A stretch of 15,043 nt of DNA, from positions 1 through 15,043 of the forward strand of contig JACQIE010000019.1 in NCBI GenBank assembly GCA_016198645.1, written 5' to 3'. Shown one piece after another: positions 1 to 6,966 of the stretch (positions within the stretch are counted from its first letter, which is position 1; each line of letters starts with the position of its first letter). The notes beneath the pieces were generated by a model. It saw only the letters and a list, made by a program, of their open reading frames with translations. It searched no databases and was not told the DNA's origin. The position numbers were made by a program, and so were the translations under genes. This DNA comes from Candidatus Aenigmatarchaeota archaeon (GTDB lineage Archaea > Aenigmatarchaeota > Aenigmatarchaeia > GW2011-AR5).

Positions 1-69
1 GGTCTGCAGCACTTCGAACTCATTGAGCAGTGGGGCGGCGAAGTCAAGCTTTTCAGAGTGAAGCCGTAA
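1..69 (+). CDS. C-terminal fragment of an unidentified protein
   Basis: Frame 1 is open from the window edge to a TAA at 67-69 and gives 23 codons, ending with residues EVKLFRVKP. Too little remains to name a family. The alternating hydrophobic and charged end could be the last beta strand of a Rossmann-like enzyme such as a methyltransferase, but that is only an impression. It lies on the same strand as the glycosyltransferase that follows 84 bases later. That gene has its own TATA-like box, so the two are probably separate transcription units. Confidence 0.55.
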   Translation, partial: GLQHFELIEQWGGEVKLFRVKP

Positions 70-93
70 ATCAAACGGAATAATCCGGCTTAG

Positions 94-109
94 GAAGCGC
101 GCTTCTTTT
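94..109 (+). terminator. Possible terminator: palindrome plus short T run
   Basis: The 12-base palindrome GAAGCGCGCTTC (94-105) is followed directly by TTTT. A smaller CGGA-ATAA-TCCG hairpin lies just upstream (76-87). It is placed correctly to end the gene stopping at 69. Archaeal termination mostly needs only a U tract, and this one is short, so the call is tentative. Confidence 0.3.
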
Positions 110-124
110 GCAACACGCACGATA

Positions 125-132
125 TTTTAAAG
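125..132 (+). promoter_or_regulatory. TATA-like box of the family 2 glycosyltransferase
   Basis: TTTTAAAG is centred about 26 bases upstream of the ATG at 154. In archaea that distance places transcription start at or next to the start codon, giving a leaderless mRNA. No Shine-Dalgarno motif precedes the ATG, which agrees. Confidence 0.6.
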
Positions 133-153
133 GCTTCGCGGCAATCTACTTTT

Positions 154-1083
154 ATGCCGGACATAAGCGTCATAGTGCCCGTGTACAACAGCACTGCTAC
201 GATAGAAAGGTGCATAGATGCTTTGCGCAAAATAAAACACCCGTCGTTTGAAGTCATACTCGTGGACGACGGGTCTACGGACGCAACGAAGGAAATAATA
301 GCCAATGCCCGGGGCGGAAAGTTCCGCTGCTTCCGCAAAGAGAACGGCGGACCGGCATCGGCGCGTAATTACGGAGCCCGAAGGGCAAAGGGGGAGATAC
401 TTGCATTCACGGATTCAGACTGCGTTGTGAGCAGTGACTGGCTTAAATCCGCGCAAAAACTTTTCTCGGACGGCGTAGTCGGCGTGGAAGGCAGGATAGA
501 CACGGACAAACTCACTACGTTAACGCAGTCCGTGTTGAGCCACGGCGGGCGATACCTTACGGCGAACATGTTTTACCGGAAAGGCGCATTCATGAAGGAG
601 ATGTTTGACGAGCGCTACAAAATGGCGTTTCGTGAAGATACGGACCTGGCGATAAGGATGCTTAAGCGCGGAAAGATAGTTTACGCCGACGATGCGCGCG
701 TCTATCATGCGCCGAGGGATGTGACACTCAAGGCGTTAAAGAAAAAACAGAAGATGTATTATTACGAAGCGCTTTTTGCGAACAAAAACGGCAAAGATGC
801 GGACAAATACAGGACTTATCCGCTTGCCCACAACCCTGCTTTGCGCGCCGGCGCGGCGGCATTGGCGCTCCTTGCGCTGCCACTGTCGTATTTCTATATA
901 AACCTCGTAGCAGTGCCTGTCGGTTTCATGATTCTTTCGGACATTTACTTTGCATGTCTAGCCGCCAGCGAGCGCAAGCTTCGCGCAAACGCGCTTTATC
1001 TGCCGCTTGCTTTTACGCTGCCGCTGGCGACGCTTTACTGGGCGGCGCGCGGCATCGTTGCATTCAGGAGCGTGCGCCAATGA
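154..1083 (+). CDS. Family 2 glycosyltransferase with C-terminal membrane segments
   Basis: This 309-residue protein has a GT-A fold glycosyltransferase domain in its first ~220 residues: N-terminal ISVIVPVYN, DDGS at 38-41, GGPASARN at 65-72, the metal-binding DSD at 87-89 and EDTD at 161-164, which fits the catalytic-base region of the family. From about residue 230 there are two or three hydrophobic segments separated by a basic loop, so the C terminus probably anchors the enzyme in the membrane. Archaeal lipid-linked glycan enzymes often have this layout. It probably adds a sugar from a nucleotide donor to a lipid-linked or surface glycan; donor and acceptor cannot be read from sequence. 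The start is supported by the TATA spacing. Its TGA overlaps the ATG of the flippase gene in ATGA, so the two are translationally coupled. Confidence 0.93.
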   Translation: MPDISVIVPVYNSTATIERCIDALRKIKHPSFEVILVDDGSTDATKEIIANARGGKFRCFRKENGGPASARNYGARRAKGEILAFTDSDCVVSSDWLKSAQKLFSDGVVGVEGRIDTDKLTTLTQSVLSHGGRYLTANMFYRKGAFMKEMFDERYKMAFREDTDLAIRMLKRGKIVYADDARVYHAPRDVTLKALKKKQKMYYYEALFANKNGKDADKYRTYPLAHNPALRAGAAALALLALPLSYFYINLVAVPVGFMILSDIYFACLAASERKLRANALYLPLAFTLPLATLYWAARGIVAFRSVRQ

Positions 1084-2594
1084 ACTATGCGGAGAGAGTG
1101 GGTAAAGGCACTTTTATGATATTCGCGCTCACGATGCTTGCTGCAGCCATAGGCTACGGTTTTCGGGTATTCCTGTCGCGCTCTCTAAGCATAGACGATT
1201 ACGGGCTTTTTTACAGCGTTGTCGCGCTCGTCGCGACGTTGGGCGTTTTCCGCGAGCTCGGGCTGGCGACGTCGCTTGTAAAACACATGGCGGAGTTGAA
1301 AGCGCGCAGCGATTATGCGGGCATAAAATCCGCGACGATAATGGTCTTCGCCCTGCAGATGCTGCTGACGCTTGTGCTTTTCGTGCCCGCGGCGTTCTTC
1401 GCCGATGCTCTGGCGGAAAGCTATTTCGGGACGCCCGCAGCCTCGGCGGTGCTGCTGCTGATTCTAGCGGAAGGCGTCATCAACATGGGGCTTTATTCGG
1501 CAGTGTTTCAGGGAATGCAGAAGTTCAACATATTCGCATTTGTAGAGTTAGTGCGGGTGTCACTGGTCTTTTTGTTCTCTTATTTTCTTGCGCATAACGG
1601 CGCGGCAGGCATAGCGGCGGCGCAACTGCTTTCGACGGTTGTGATGAACGTCATTTTTGTGGGCATTGCGCTGCGTACGATGCCGTTTTTTGCGAGAGCA
1701 AGATTCACATTCAATCGCGAACTTTTTTCGAGGATATTGAAATTCGGCGGCACGCTCTGGCTGGGCAATGTCATAGTAATGGCGGTCAGCAGGATGGACG
1801 TGCTGATTCTCACGTATTTCCGCCCGCTTTCGGAAGTGGCGCTCTACAATGCTTCACTGCCCACGGCGATGCTGCTCATGACCTTTGCGTCTGCGCTTAA
1901 CAATACCCTTTTCCCCACGATTTCCGAGCTTTGGGCGCGGAAGGAGACGGCCGCTGTGTCTCGTGGAATGACGTCGGTGATAAGGCTGTTTTTCATCATA
2001 ATGACGCCGTTCGCCCTGCTTCTCGTCTTTTATTCTGATGCCATACTATCCACGCTGTTCGGTAGCAGATTTGCCCCGGCTACGTTCTCTTTGCAGATTC
2101 TCGCGATAGCCACGCTCTTTTATGCCATATCGCAGATTTTCTTCGGCGTCATAAACGGCATGGGGCGGCCGGACGTGAACGCCAAAATATATACTGCCGC
2201 TGCCATATCGGTCCTTGCCATGGACGTCGCCCTTGTTCCGCTTTACGGAGTGGACGGGGCATCGGCAGCCACGGCATTTTCATACATCGGCATGTTCCTT
2301 CCGGCGTTGCTCTTTCTTCGTGGAAAAATTACGGTGAAGATGAGCTGGAGTGATGTCAGCAAGATTACGATGAGTGCTTTACTCGCGTGGTTGGCGATGG
2401 TAATATCCGGCAGCGCTTTTGGCGGCAGCCTTTTCGCAATGGCTGCCGGCATGTTGATATCGCTGTCAATCTACGCTTTTGCCATACTTGTGCTGAAGGC
2501 AATAAAGAAGGCGGATTTGGAAATAATAACCGCGGCAGGCATGCCCATACCGAAAGCGGTGTTGCGCCGCATGGAACGGTTTGTCAGCGAGTAA
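1080..2594 (+). CDS. Wzx-type polysaccharide flippase (MOP superfamily)
   Basis: A 504-residue, highly hydrophobic protein with about 12-14 predicted membrane spans, the usual size for the RfbX/Wzx branch of the MOP superfamily. The N-terminal region, with FRVFLSRSLSIDDYGLFYSV at about residues 25-44, is the characteristic opening of these proteins: helix, short amphipathic loop, then a (D/E)YG(L/I) motif. These proteins flip lipid-linked glycans across the cytoplasmic membrane. I chose ATG 1080 over an upstream in-frame ATG at 954 because it gives the ATGA overlap with the preceding glycosyltransferase, puts the family-typical start at the N terminus, and drops a 42-residue extension that lies entirely inside the upstream gene. 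The last 11 bases overlap the 3' end of the convergent family 9 glycosyltransferase. Confidence 0.9.
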   Translation: MNYAERVGKGTFMIFALTMLAAAIGYGFRVFLSRSLSIDDYGLFYSVVALVATLGVFRELGLATSLVKHMAELKARSDYAGIKSATIMVFALQMLLTLVLFVPAAFFADALAESYFGTPAASAVLLLILAEGVINMGLYSAVFQGMQKFNIFAFVELVRVSLVFLFSYFLAHNGAAGIAAAQLLSTVVMNVIFVGIALRTMPFFARARFTFNRELFSRILKFGGTLWLGNVIVMAVSRMDVLILTYFRPLSEVALYNASLPTAMLLMTFASALNNTLFPTISELWARKETAAVSRGMTSVIRLFFIIMTPFALLLVFYSDAILSTLFGSRFAPATFSLQILAIATLFYAISQIFFGVINGMGRPDVNAKIYTAAAISVLAMDVALVPLYGVDGASAATAFSYIGMFLPALLFLRGKITVKMSWSDVSKITMSALLAWLAMVISGSAFGGSLFAMAAGMLISLSIYAFAILVLKAIKKADLEIITAAGMPIPKAVLRRMERFVSE

Positions 2595-3540
2595 GCATTG
2601 CATCGAGCTTTCCGAGCACCTGTGCCGGGGTTATCCACTTCACGCACCGCGCGTCTCCGAACTTGCAGTAATTGTCGTTGCATTTCGTGTCGCAGAACTT
2701 CCTGCCGCCGAGGCATACTGCCTTCGGGTTGTGCGGGTTCCATTGCGGCAGGGAAGGGCCGTTAAGGACGATTTGCTTTTTGCCCAGCGCAGCGGCAACG
2801 TGCATCGGGCCGCCGTTGACGGAAATAAATGCGTCGCATTGGCTGATTATGCATATCATTTCGTCCAGCGTAGTCTTTCCCACGAGGTTCGCAACGTCCG
2901 GGACGATTTTTTCTATCTCGCGCGCCTTTTTCATTCCATCTTTGCCGCCCACCAGCACGAAGCGGCATCCGTATTTCTTCGAGGCGGCGCGGATCAGCTC
3001 CGCCCACTTGGCGCCTACCCACGTGCGGCAGAAATTGTCGTCCTTGCCGGCATTTACGGCTATGAACGGGCGCTTCATTTTTTTGCATTTTTCCGGCACC
3101 ATGATTTCCATTTTGTCCGAGCCCTTCACTCCGAGGAGCGCCAGAATATCTTGCTCCAACTGAACCGCGTCGCCCTTTTCTTCCGCCTTGACGTCGTAAA
3201 CGAAAGACAGCGCATTTCTCGGGTTGAGATAACTTGCGGTTTTTTTTGCGCCGATAAGCACTGTCAGCAGCGACGAGAGGCGGGTGTTCGGGAATCCATC
3301 TATTATGACGTCTATTTTCTCCTTCCGTAGCCGGAGAATATTTTTCATTCCGGATACGCCGGTAATCATGACGTCTTCATCGATATACGGGCATTTCCGT
3401 ATCAGGGGCAGGCCGCTTCCTTCGTAACTGTGCACTAAAATTATTTTCGCATCCGGGCAATGCTCCCGCAGGCTCCGCAATGCCGGAATGCCCGTGAGTA
3501 TATCGCCCAGACTGGAGCCTTTTATCACTGCTATTTTCAT
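2584..3540 (-). CDS. Family 9 (heptosyltransferase-like) glycosyltransferase, copy 1
   Basis: A 318-residue GT-B glycosyltransferase of CAZy family 9. The N terminus MKIAVIKGSSLGDIL matches the family's opening strand and glycine loop. The donor-binding region near residues 239-263 (SVNGGPMHVAAALGK, then LNGPS) is its hallmark. The C-terminal Cys cluster (C283, C287, C292, C299) also occurs in bacterial heptosyltransferases. The usual bacterial donor is ADP-heptose; the donor here is unknown. The start at 3540 is fixed by alignment with copy 2 and by GGGG five bases upstream. The frame stays open back to a TTG at 3597, but those codons are repeat-derived. It probably shares an operon with copy 2 upstream, separated by one copy of the palindromic repeat. 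Its 3' end overlaps the convergent flippase gene. Confidence 0.9.
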   Translation of the reverse strand: MKIAVIKGSSLGDILTGIPALRSLREHCPDAKIILVHSYEGSGLPLIRKCPYIDEDVMITGVSGMKNILRLRKEKIDVIIDGFPNTRLSSLLTVLIGAKKTASYLNPRNALSFVYDVKAEEKGDAVQLEQDILALLGVKGSDKMEIMVPEKCKKMKRPFIAVNAGKDDNFCRTWVGAKWAELIRAASKKYGCRFVLVGGKDGMKKAREIEKIVPDVANLVGKTTLDEMICIISQCDAFISVNGGPMHVAAALGKKQIVLNGPSLPQWNPHNPKAVCLGGRKFCDTKCNDNYCKFGDARCVKWITPAQVLGKLDAMLTR

Positions 3541-3636
3541 AATATCCCCTTTTTGCCGTACCAGACTGACGTACGATGCGTATGACGGCAAAGCCAAGCC
3601 GTGCGTCTAACAGCTTTCAAGTCGATGCCACATTAT
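3541..3636 (-). repeat. Palindromic leader repeat, copy A, with RBS
   Basis: This lies between the two family 9 genes. On the minus strand it begins ATAATGTGGCATCGACTTG and ends in GGGGATATT directly before the ATG at 3540. Bases 3552-3559 (TTTGCCGT) pair with 3585-3592 (ACGGCAAA); inside that loop TACG-ATG-CGTA (3572-3582) is another small palindrome. Bases 3601-3624 match 14405-14428 of copy D at 21 of 24 positions, so the two are clearly related. Confidence 0.75.
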
Positions 3637-3664
3637 CTGATTTTTATCTCGCTGCAATTTTTAT
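3637..3664 (-). other. Possible decayed copy of a family 9 gene start
   Basis: On the minus strand this segment, which overlaps the last bases of GT9 copy 2, begins ATAAAAATTGCAGCG and continues with ATAAAA. With one two-base gap it matches the start of GT9 copy 1 (ATGAAAATAGCAGTGATAAAA) at about 19 of 24 positions. Its first bases overlap the TAA stop of copy 2. A single G-to-A change would turn an ancestral ATGA stop/start overlap into the present ATAA. The similarity is short, so this rests partly on the parallel case at 14492-14507. Confidence 0.4.
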
Positions 3665-4644
3665 ACCATCCTTTCCAGCTGACTTGCGGCTTCTTCCACT
3701 GTTATCTCGTCCGGCGACGGATGATTTTTGCAATACCGACCGTAAAGCTCGCACTTCGTGCAGTCGCTGCCGCGCCACAGCCATGCCGAATAGCGGTCAA
3801 GCGGAGCCTTCCTTCTCGGGTCAGTGGGGCCGAATATGGAAAGAACCGGTGTGCCAACAGCTGCGGCGACGTGCATGAGCCCGGAATCGCCGCACACTAG
3901 CAGCGAGCACTCGCGGAGCACGGCGGCGGCTTCCTTCAGCGATGTTTTACCGGCAAGATTATACACGTTTCTCCCTTCCATGCCCTTGCTGCCGAGACAG
4001 ACGACTTTCCAGCCTTTCGTTTCGGCTATGGCTGCCATGCGCTGGTAATTTTCCGCAGCCCAATCTCTGGAAGCGGAAGACTGGCCGGGATTGCCGCCTG
4101 ACAATGACATAGCGATGAGCTTCCTGCCTGCTGCGTCGCGGACGAGGTCACGCGCATATTGCATATCATCATCGCCTATGTGCATGTTCATGAGAGTTCC
4201 GCAGGCTTCTTTCGTGAAATAAACAAGCATGTCAAGATAATACTGGATTTCATGTTTCACTCTTTCGTACTTCACGGTCTTTGTGTGCGCGAAGCCCTCC
4301 CAACCGCGGGCGAAGCCGACCCTGTCGGGAATAGCGCACAGCCATGCGAACACACCGGCAAGCCATGATTTATCCAGAACGAAGCACACGTCAAAACGCT
4401 CGGAGCGCATCTTTTTCAGCAGTTTCAGCAGCTTTATTTTCTGGCGTAGCGAGCCAAAAATGGAGTTCTGGTCGAACGCGATTATCCTGTTTATGTCGGC
4501 GTTGCCGCGAATCGCGTCCAGCGACCACTTTCCCGTGACGTAAACTATTTCGGCGTCCGGAAACGTGTTGCGAAGGCCGCGCAAAAAGGGCGTGGTCATA
4601 AGCACGTCCCCGATTGCGCCGCTCTTTATCACTGCTATCTTCAT
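3661..4644 (-). CDS. Family 9 (heptosyltransferase-like) glycosyltransferase, copy 2
   Basis: A 327-residue GT-B enzyme of CAZy family 9, clearly related to the neighbouring copy. It opens MKIAVIKSGAIGDVLMTTPFL. It carries the family's donor-site signature at about 252-276: GDSGLMHVAAAVGTP, then FGPTDPRR. It ends with a Cys group (C295, C298, C305). It should transfer a sugar from a nucleotide donor in the cytoplasm to the growing lipid-linked glycan. Two adjacent ATGs precede it (4647, 4644). I prefer 4644 because it gives the same five-base spacing from GGGG as copy 1 and aligns with its start. The frame is open upstream to a TTG at 4755 and includes an ATG at 4737, so a 31-residue extension encoded by the repeats is formally possible. 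This is probably the first gene of a two-gene operon driven from a TATA-like box at 4785-4792. Confidence 0.91.
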   Translation of the reverse strand: MKIAVIKSGAIGDVLMTTPFLRGLRNTFPDAEIVYVTGKWSLDAIRGNADINRIIAFDQNSIFGSLRQKIKLLKLLKKMRSERFDVCFVLDKSWLAGVFAWLCAIPDRVGFARGWEGFAHTKTVKYERVKHEIQYYLDMLVYFTKEACGTLMNMHIGDDDMQYARDLVRDAAGRKLIAMSLSGGNPGQSSASRDWAAENYQRMAAIAETKGWKVVCLGSKGMEGRNVYNLAGKTSLKEAAAVLRECSLLVCGDSGLMHVAAAVGTPVLSIFGPTDPRRKAPLDRYSAWLWRGSDCTKCELYGRYCKNHPSPDEITVEEAASQLERMV

Positions 4645-4645
4645 C

Positions 4646-4740
4646 ATATCCCCTTGTTCACTTCGTTCACAAGTCGATGCCATATTATGCTCGTTCTCCC
4701 TTGCTCGCGAGTCGTATCCACACTCCGTGTGTTGCATCTT
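4646..4740 (-). repeat. Palindromic leader repeat, copy B (two tandem modules)
   Basis: Two modules in the leader of GT9 copy 2. The gene-proximal one (4646-4688) contains CAAGTCGATGCCATATTAT at 4670-4688 (+ strand), identical over 19 bases to 13002-13020. Its outer TTGT/ACAA arms pair, and GGGG sits just before the start codons. The distal module (4689-4740) contains GTCGTATCC and the hairpin CACAC-TCC-GTGTG (4719-4731), which has a GGA loop on the minus strand. The whole stretch is open in frame with the downstream gene. Confidence 0.75.
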
Positions 4741-4741
4741 A

Positions 4742-4766
4742 TAATTATGTTGCAATTATGCATCAT
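4742..4766 (-). other. Possible decayed original start of GT9 copy 2
   Basis: On the minus strand this segment starts ATGATG and then shows GCA and ATAA blocks in the same order as the real gene start at 4647 (ATGATGAAGATAGCAGTGATAA). The sequence similarity alone is weak. Its position adds support: the ATG at 4763 lies 26 bases from the centre of a TATA-like box, exactly where a leaderless start would be. Confidence 0.3.
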
Positions 4767-4784
4767 CAGTATCTTGCAGAAAAT

Positions 4785-4792
4785 GATTTAAG
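4785..4792 (-). promoter_or_regulatory. TATA-like box upstream of the GT9 pair
   Basis: CTTAAATC on the minus strand would place transcription start near 4763. The present start codon of GT9 copy 2 is about 120 bases further on, so the mRNA would carry a long leader containing both copy B hairpins. This contrasts with the leaderless genes elsewhere in the window. Confidence 0.4.
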
Positions 4793-4828
4793 AGGCGAAA
4801 AGAACGAAGACGGGCTTGCAGGCAGTCT

Positions 4829-5118
4829 TTATAGCGGAAGTCCCAACTGCCGGAATCCCAGTTGAGCTAACAGCGGATAGTGGATTTCTTCTATCGGGCG
4901 ATTGGTTGCCAGTGTTGCAATACCAGCACCTTCTGTTTCCATATCCGCCCGTTTGTGCGAAATAGACGGTTCGTATCCCAATTTTGCTAATACGATGGCG
5001 AGCACTGCGGTGGTTGGGTAGCCATCATGCCCATATAGTCAGCTGGCGCGTGGATTCTAAAACCATTCCGTAGTGCTCTTCTAGCCTCTTCGCCGATTTT
5101 TAGCATATAGGTAGGCAT
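4829..5118 (-). pseudogene. Frameshifted small gene of unknown function
   Basis: An ATG at 5118 opens a frame (MPTYMLKIGEEARRALRNGF...) that runs 43 codons and then stops. Shifting frame near 5030, at the ATATGGGCAT stretch, continues a protein-like sequence (GHDGYPTTAVLAIVLAKLGY...) to a TAA at 4829. Joined, they would give about 95 residues. Composition and continuity across the shift support one broken gene rather than two. A sequencing error or programmed frameshift could also explain it. I do not recognise the family. An A/T-rich box at 5147-5156 lies about 33 bases upstream of the ATG. It sits head to head with the SDR gene at 5272, and apart from that promoter I see nothing else between them. 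Confidence 0.55.
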
Positions 5119-5146
5119 TTCATCACAACACAACTATCGCAGATAG

Positions 5147-5156
5147 CTATTTATTG
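5147..5156 (-). promoter_or_regulatory. TATA-like box of the broken small gene
   Basis: AATAAATAGC on the minus strand is centred about 33 bases from the ATG at 5118, implying a leader of only a few bases. An ATG at 5123 is closer but opens only a seven-codon frame. Confidence 0.35.
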
Positions 5157-5239
5157 CCGGCAGGCGTGCTTGCGGCGTTCTTGACATAGATATGCGGGAA
5201 AATAGGTTTTAATATGTTCAACAGAATTAGACTGAAGGG

Positions 5240-5249
5240 CATAAACTAA
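5240..5249 (+). promoter_or_regulatory. Weak TATA-like box of the first SDR gene
   Basis: CATAAACTAA is centred about 27 bases upstream of ATG 5272, matching the leaderless spacing seen elsewhere. It is a poor match to a TATA consensus. TTTTAATA at about 5210-5217 is a stronger box but would leave a leader of roughly 33 bases. The hexamer ACTAAG occurs twice just upstream of the start. Confidence 0.35.
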
Positions 5250-5271
5250 GAGTATAGACTAAGGTTTTACA

Positions 5272-6228
5272 ATGACTGTGATGATAACAGGCGGCTGCGG
5301 GTTCATCGGCTCGCACCTCGTAGACGCGCTCGCGGAAAAAGGCTACGATATGGAGATAATCGGGCTGAAATGCGACATGCAGAACATAAAGCAGCACGCC
5401 AATAGCGTAAAGTTCCGACGCATTGACATCCAGGACAGGAAAGCCGTGCTTGGCGCGATAAGCAACGACACGGAGGCGATTTTGCATCTAGCTGCCTTAA
5501 TAAACGTGGACGAGTCCATAGACACGCCCGAACCTTTCTGGAACGTGAACGTTCTCGGGACGTTCAACATGCTCGAAGCCGCGAGGCAGAAGAACATAAA
5601 AAAGCTCGTTTTCATGGGCACGTGTGAGGTTTACGGGAACGTGCCAACGGGTAAAGCGGACGAAAACCACGCAACGAACCCGCTTTCGCCTTATGCGGCC
5701 AGTAAATTCGCCGCAGAACGCTACTTGCAGTCGTACGCGACGACTTACGGCGACAAGCCGAACGTCGTGATGCTCCGCGGCTTCAACCAGTACGGGCCGC
5801 GACAGAACTCGGGCGCGCGCGGGGCAGTGATTGCGCGATTCGTTAACAACACCTTGGACGGCAAGAAAATGAAGATAAACGGCAACGGAGAGCAGACACG
5901 CGATTACGTGTACGTGAAAGACACGGTGAAAGGCATAGTCGCGGCACTGGAGAAGAGCGTCAAGAGCGGCGAGATAATAAATCTCGCCAGCGAGAAAGAC
6001 GTTTCAATAAAGAGCATTGCCGAGAAGATAGCAAAGATTTCCGGCAAGAGCGCAAGCGAAGCGATAGAATACGGGCCCGGGAGGCCGGGCGAGCTTATGC
6101 GCAGCATAGGCTCTTCGGGGAAGGCGAAAAATCTATTGGGCTGGACGCCAAGCGTGAGCATAGACGACGGACTGCGAAAAACGTACGACTGGTACCGCGA
6201 GAACCGCGGCGGGTATTTCATGCGGTGA
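5272..6228 (+). CDS. Sugar-nucleotide epimerase/dehydratase (extended SDR)
   Basis: A 318-residue extended short-chain dehydrogenase. The N terminus MTVMITGGCGFIGSHLV holds the GGxGFIG NAD-binding loop (7-13). The catalytic Tyr-x-x-x-Lys is Y141/K145 within SPYAASK, preceded by a TCEVYG active-site strand. FNQYGPRQN and RDYVYVKD are substrate-domain motifs, and the C terminus ends with the family's GWTP...GLRKTYDWY segment. It should act in the cytoplasm on a UDP-, dTDP- or GDP-hexose. The strand before the Tyr reads T-C-E rather than the T-D-E of dTDP-glucose 4,6-dehydratases, so epimerase or decarboxylase chemistry is as likely as dehydration. The gene stands alone between a broken small gene and small unknown genes. 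The start matches the family's usual N terminus. Confidence 0.9.
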   Translation: MTVMITGGCGFIGSHLVDALAEKGYDMEIIGLKCDMQNIKQHANSVKFRRIDIQDRKAVLGAISNDTEAILHLAALINVDESIDTPEPFWNVNVLGTFNMLEAARQKNIKKLVFMGTCEVYGNVPTGKADENHATNPLSPYAASKFAAERYLQSYATTYGDKPNVVMLRGFNQYGPRQNSGARGAVIARFVNNTLDGKKMKINGNGEQTRDYVYVKDTVKGIVAALEKSVKSGEIINLASEKDVSIKSIAEKIAKISGKSASEAIEYGPGRPGELMRSIGSSGKAKNLLGWTPSVSIDDGLRKTYDWYRENRGGYFMR

Positions 6229-6310
6229 ATTTTCGGACGCGGTAGAATACCCGTTCAGTGCCCCGCGTACCATGGCAGATTTCCATACGCGATTAAGTTT
6301 TCAAATTACG

Positions 6311-6318
6311 CTTAAAAA
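6311..6318 (+). promoter_or_regulatory. TATA-like box of the 117-residue unknown gene
   Basis: CTTAAAAA is centred 25-26 bases upstream of ATG 6340, with no Shine-Dalgarno motif between them, as for a leaderless transcript. Confidence 0.6.
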
Positions 6319-6339
6319 CTTCCAATTCCATAAATTCTT

Positions 6340-6693
6340 ATGGTGTATTCCTATGGACAAGTGAAATCCACGTTCATTAAAGCCAAGATTAAGGGCAGAG
6401 GTTGGAAAAGCAGGCAATATGTGGATGAACTTATATCAATAGAAAGGGCGGCTTTGGGGCATATGGGCGGCGGCTGGTCTACCGGGATGTTATTGAATCA
6501 GCTGGAAGAAAGATATCCGAAAGAGTGGAAAGCAATCCATATGGAGCTGGTTCCGGGAGAATATAAGAAACGAACGAAATCAGAAAATGCAAAAGAGGAG
6601 GAAGAACGCAGAGAAATGGAAGAATTTGAGAAGCAGGAGCGCGCAGAACAAAAGAAACTGAAGAAAGAATGGCTTTCAATGGGCGGCAAATAA
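6340..6693 (+). CDS. Unknown 117-residue protein with charged C-terminal helix
   Basis: I do not recognise this family. The first ~70 residues look folded, with aromatic and hydrophobic positions and the run YVDELISIERAALGHMGGGW (about 28-47). From about residue 75 to 110 the chain is almost entirely Glu, Lys and Arg and should form a long charged helix or coiled coil. There is no signal peptide or membrane segment, so it is probably cytoplasmic. A well-placed TATA-like box supports expression from ATG 6340. The DNA is more A/T-rich than the flanking glycan genes, as is the Fic gene beyond, so both may have come with an accessory segment. Confidence 0.65.
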   Translation: MVYSYGQVKSTFIKAKIKGRGWKSRQYVDELISIERAALGHMGGGWSTGMLLNQLEERYPKEWKAIHMELVPGEYKKRTKSENAKEEEERREMEEFEKQERAEQKKLKKEWLSMGGK

Positions 6694-6699
6694 TAGGTA

Positions 6700-6861
6700 T
6701 CAGACAACCGAAGGAGCATACATGTTGGAAACAGTTCTCGTCCTGGGAATCTTGATTAAATCAACCCAATCGGGTTTCTGTTCTGGCCGATTTTTGCCGG
6801 GTTTCTTCTTCGTATTCTTGCAGGCTGCCCCTGCCCAGAAAATCTTCCTTTCGTCGGGCAT
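6700..6861 (-). CDS. Possible 53-residue basic protein, maybe a gene remnant
   Basis: A short minus-strand frame starting MPDERKIFWAG and ending SNMYAPSVV. It contains DWVDLIKIPR and a Lys-rich middle, a composition that looks more protein-like than the other frames here. It stops 7 bases from the convergent end of the 117-residue gene, which is tidy placement. The frame stays open upstream without an ATG to about 6922, and another frame from a GTG at 6974 overlaps it. It may therefore be the 3' part of a frameshifted gene. No well-spaced promoter is visible. Function unknown. Confidence 0.3.
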   Translation of the reverse strand: MPDERKIFWAGAACKNTKKKPGKNRPEQKPDWVDLIKIPRTRTVSNMYAPSVV

Positions 6862-6966
6862 TTCAAGCCACCTTTCCTCAATATTCCCATTATCCTGCAG
6901 TATTCCTTTCTTTCTGAAAGTATAAGATTGCTATCTGCGATTTCTTCGTAGGGGCGATGTTCAGAC

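Noticed and set aside
954..1079. Upstream in-frame start for the flippase
   Set aside because: It would add 42 residues lying entirely inside the preceding gene, without an RBS. The ATGA start at 1080 gives the family-typical N terminus.
2581..3330. Long plus-strand frame of 249 codons opposite GT9 copy 1
   Set aside because: It is antisense to a gene with clear GT9 motifs. Its translation is rich in Arg, His and Phe with no motif, as expected of a mirror frame in this codon usage.
3552..3592. Stem-loop as a rho-independent terminator of GT9 copy 2
   Set aside because: On the minus strand the stem is followed by AAAAGGGG, not by a T run, and leads straight into the next RBS.
6722..6925. Plus-strand 67-codon frame rich in Phe, Leu and Ser
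   Set aside because: It mirrors a more protein-like minus-strand frame, has no TATA-like box at about 26 bases, and its hydrophobicity comes from pyrimidine-rich antisense DNA.
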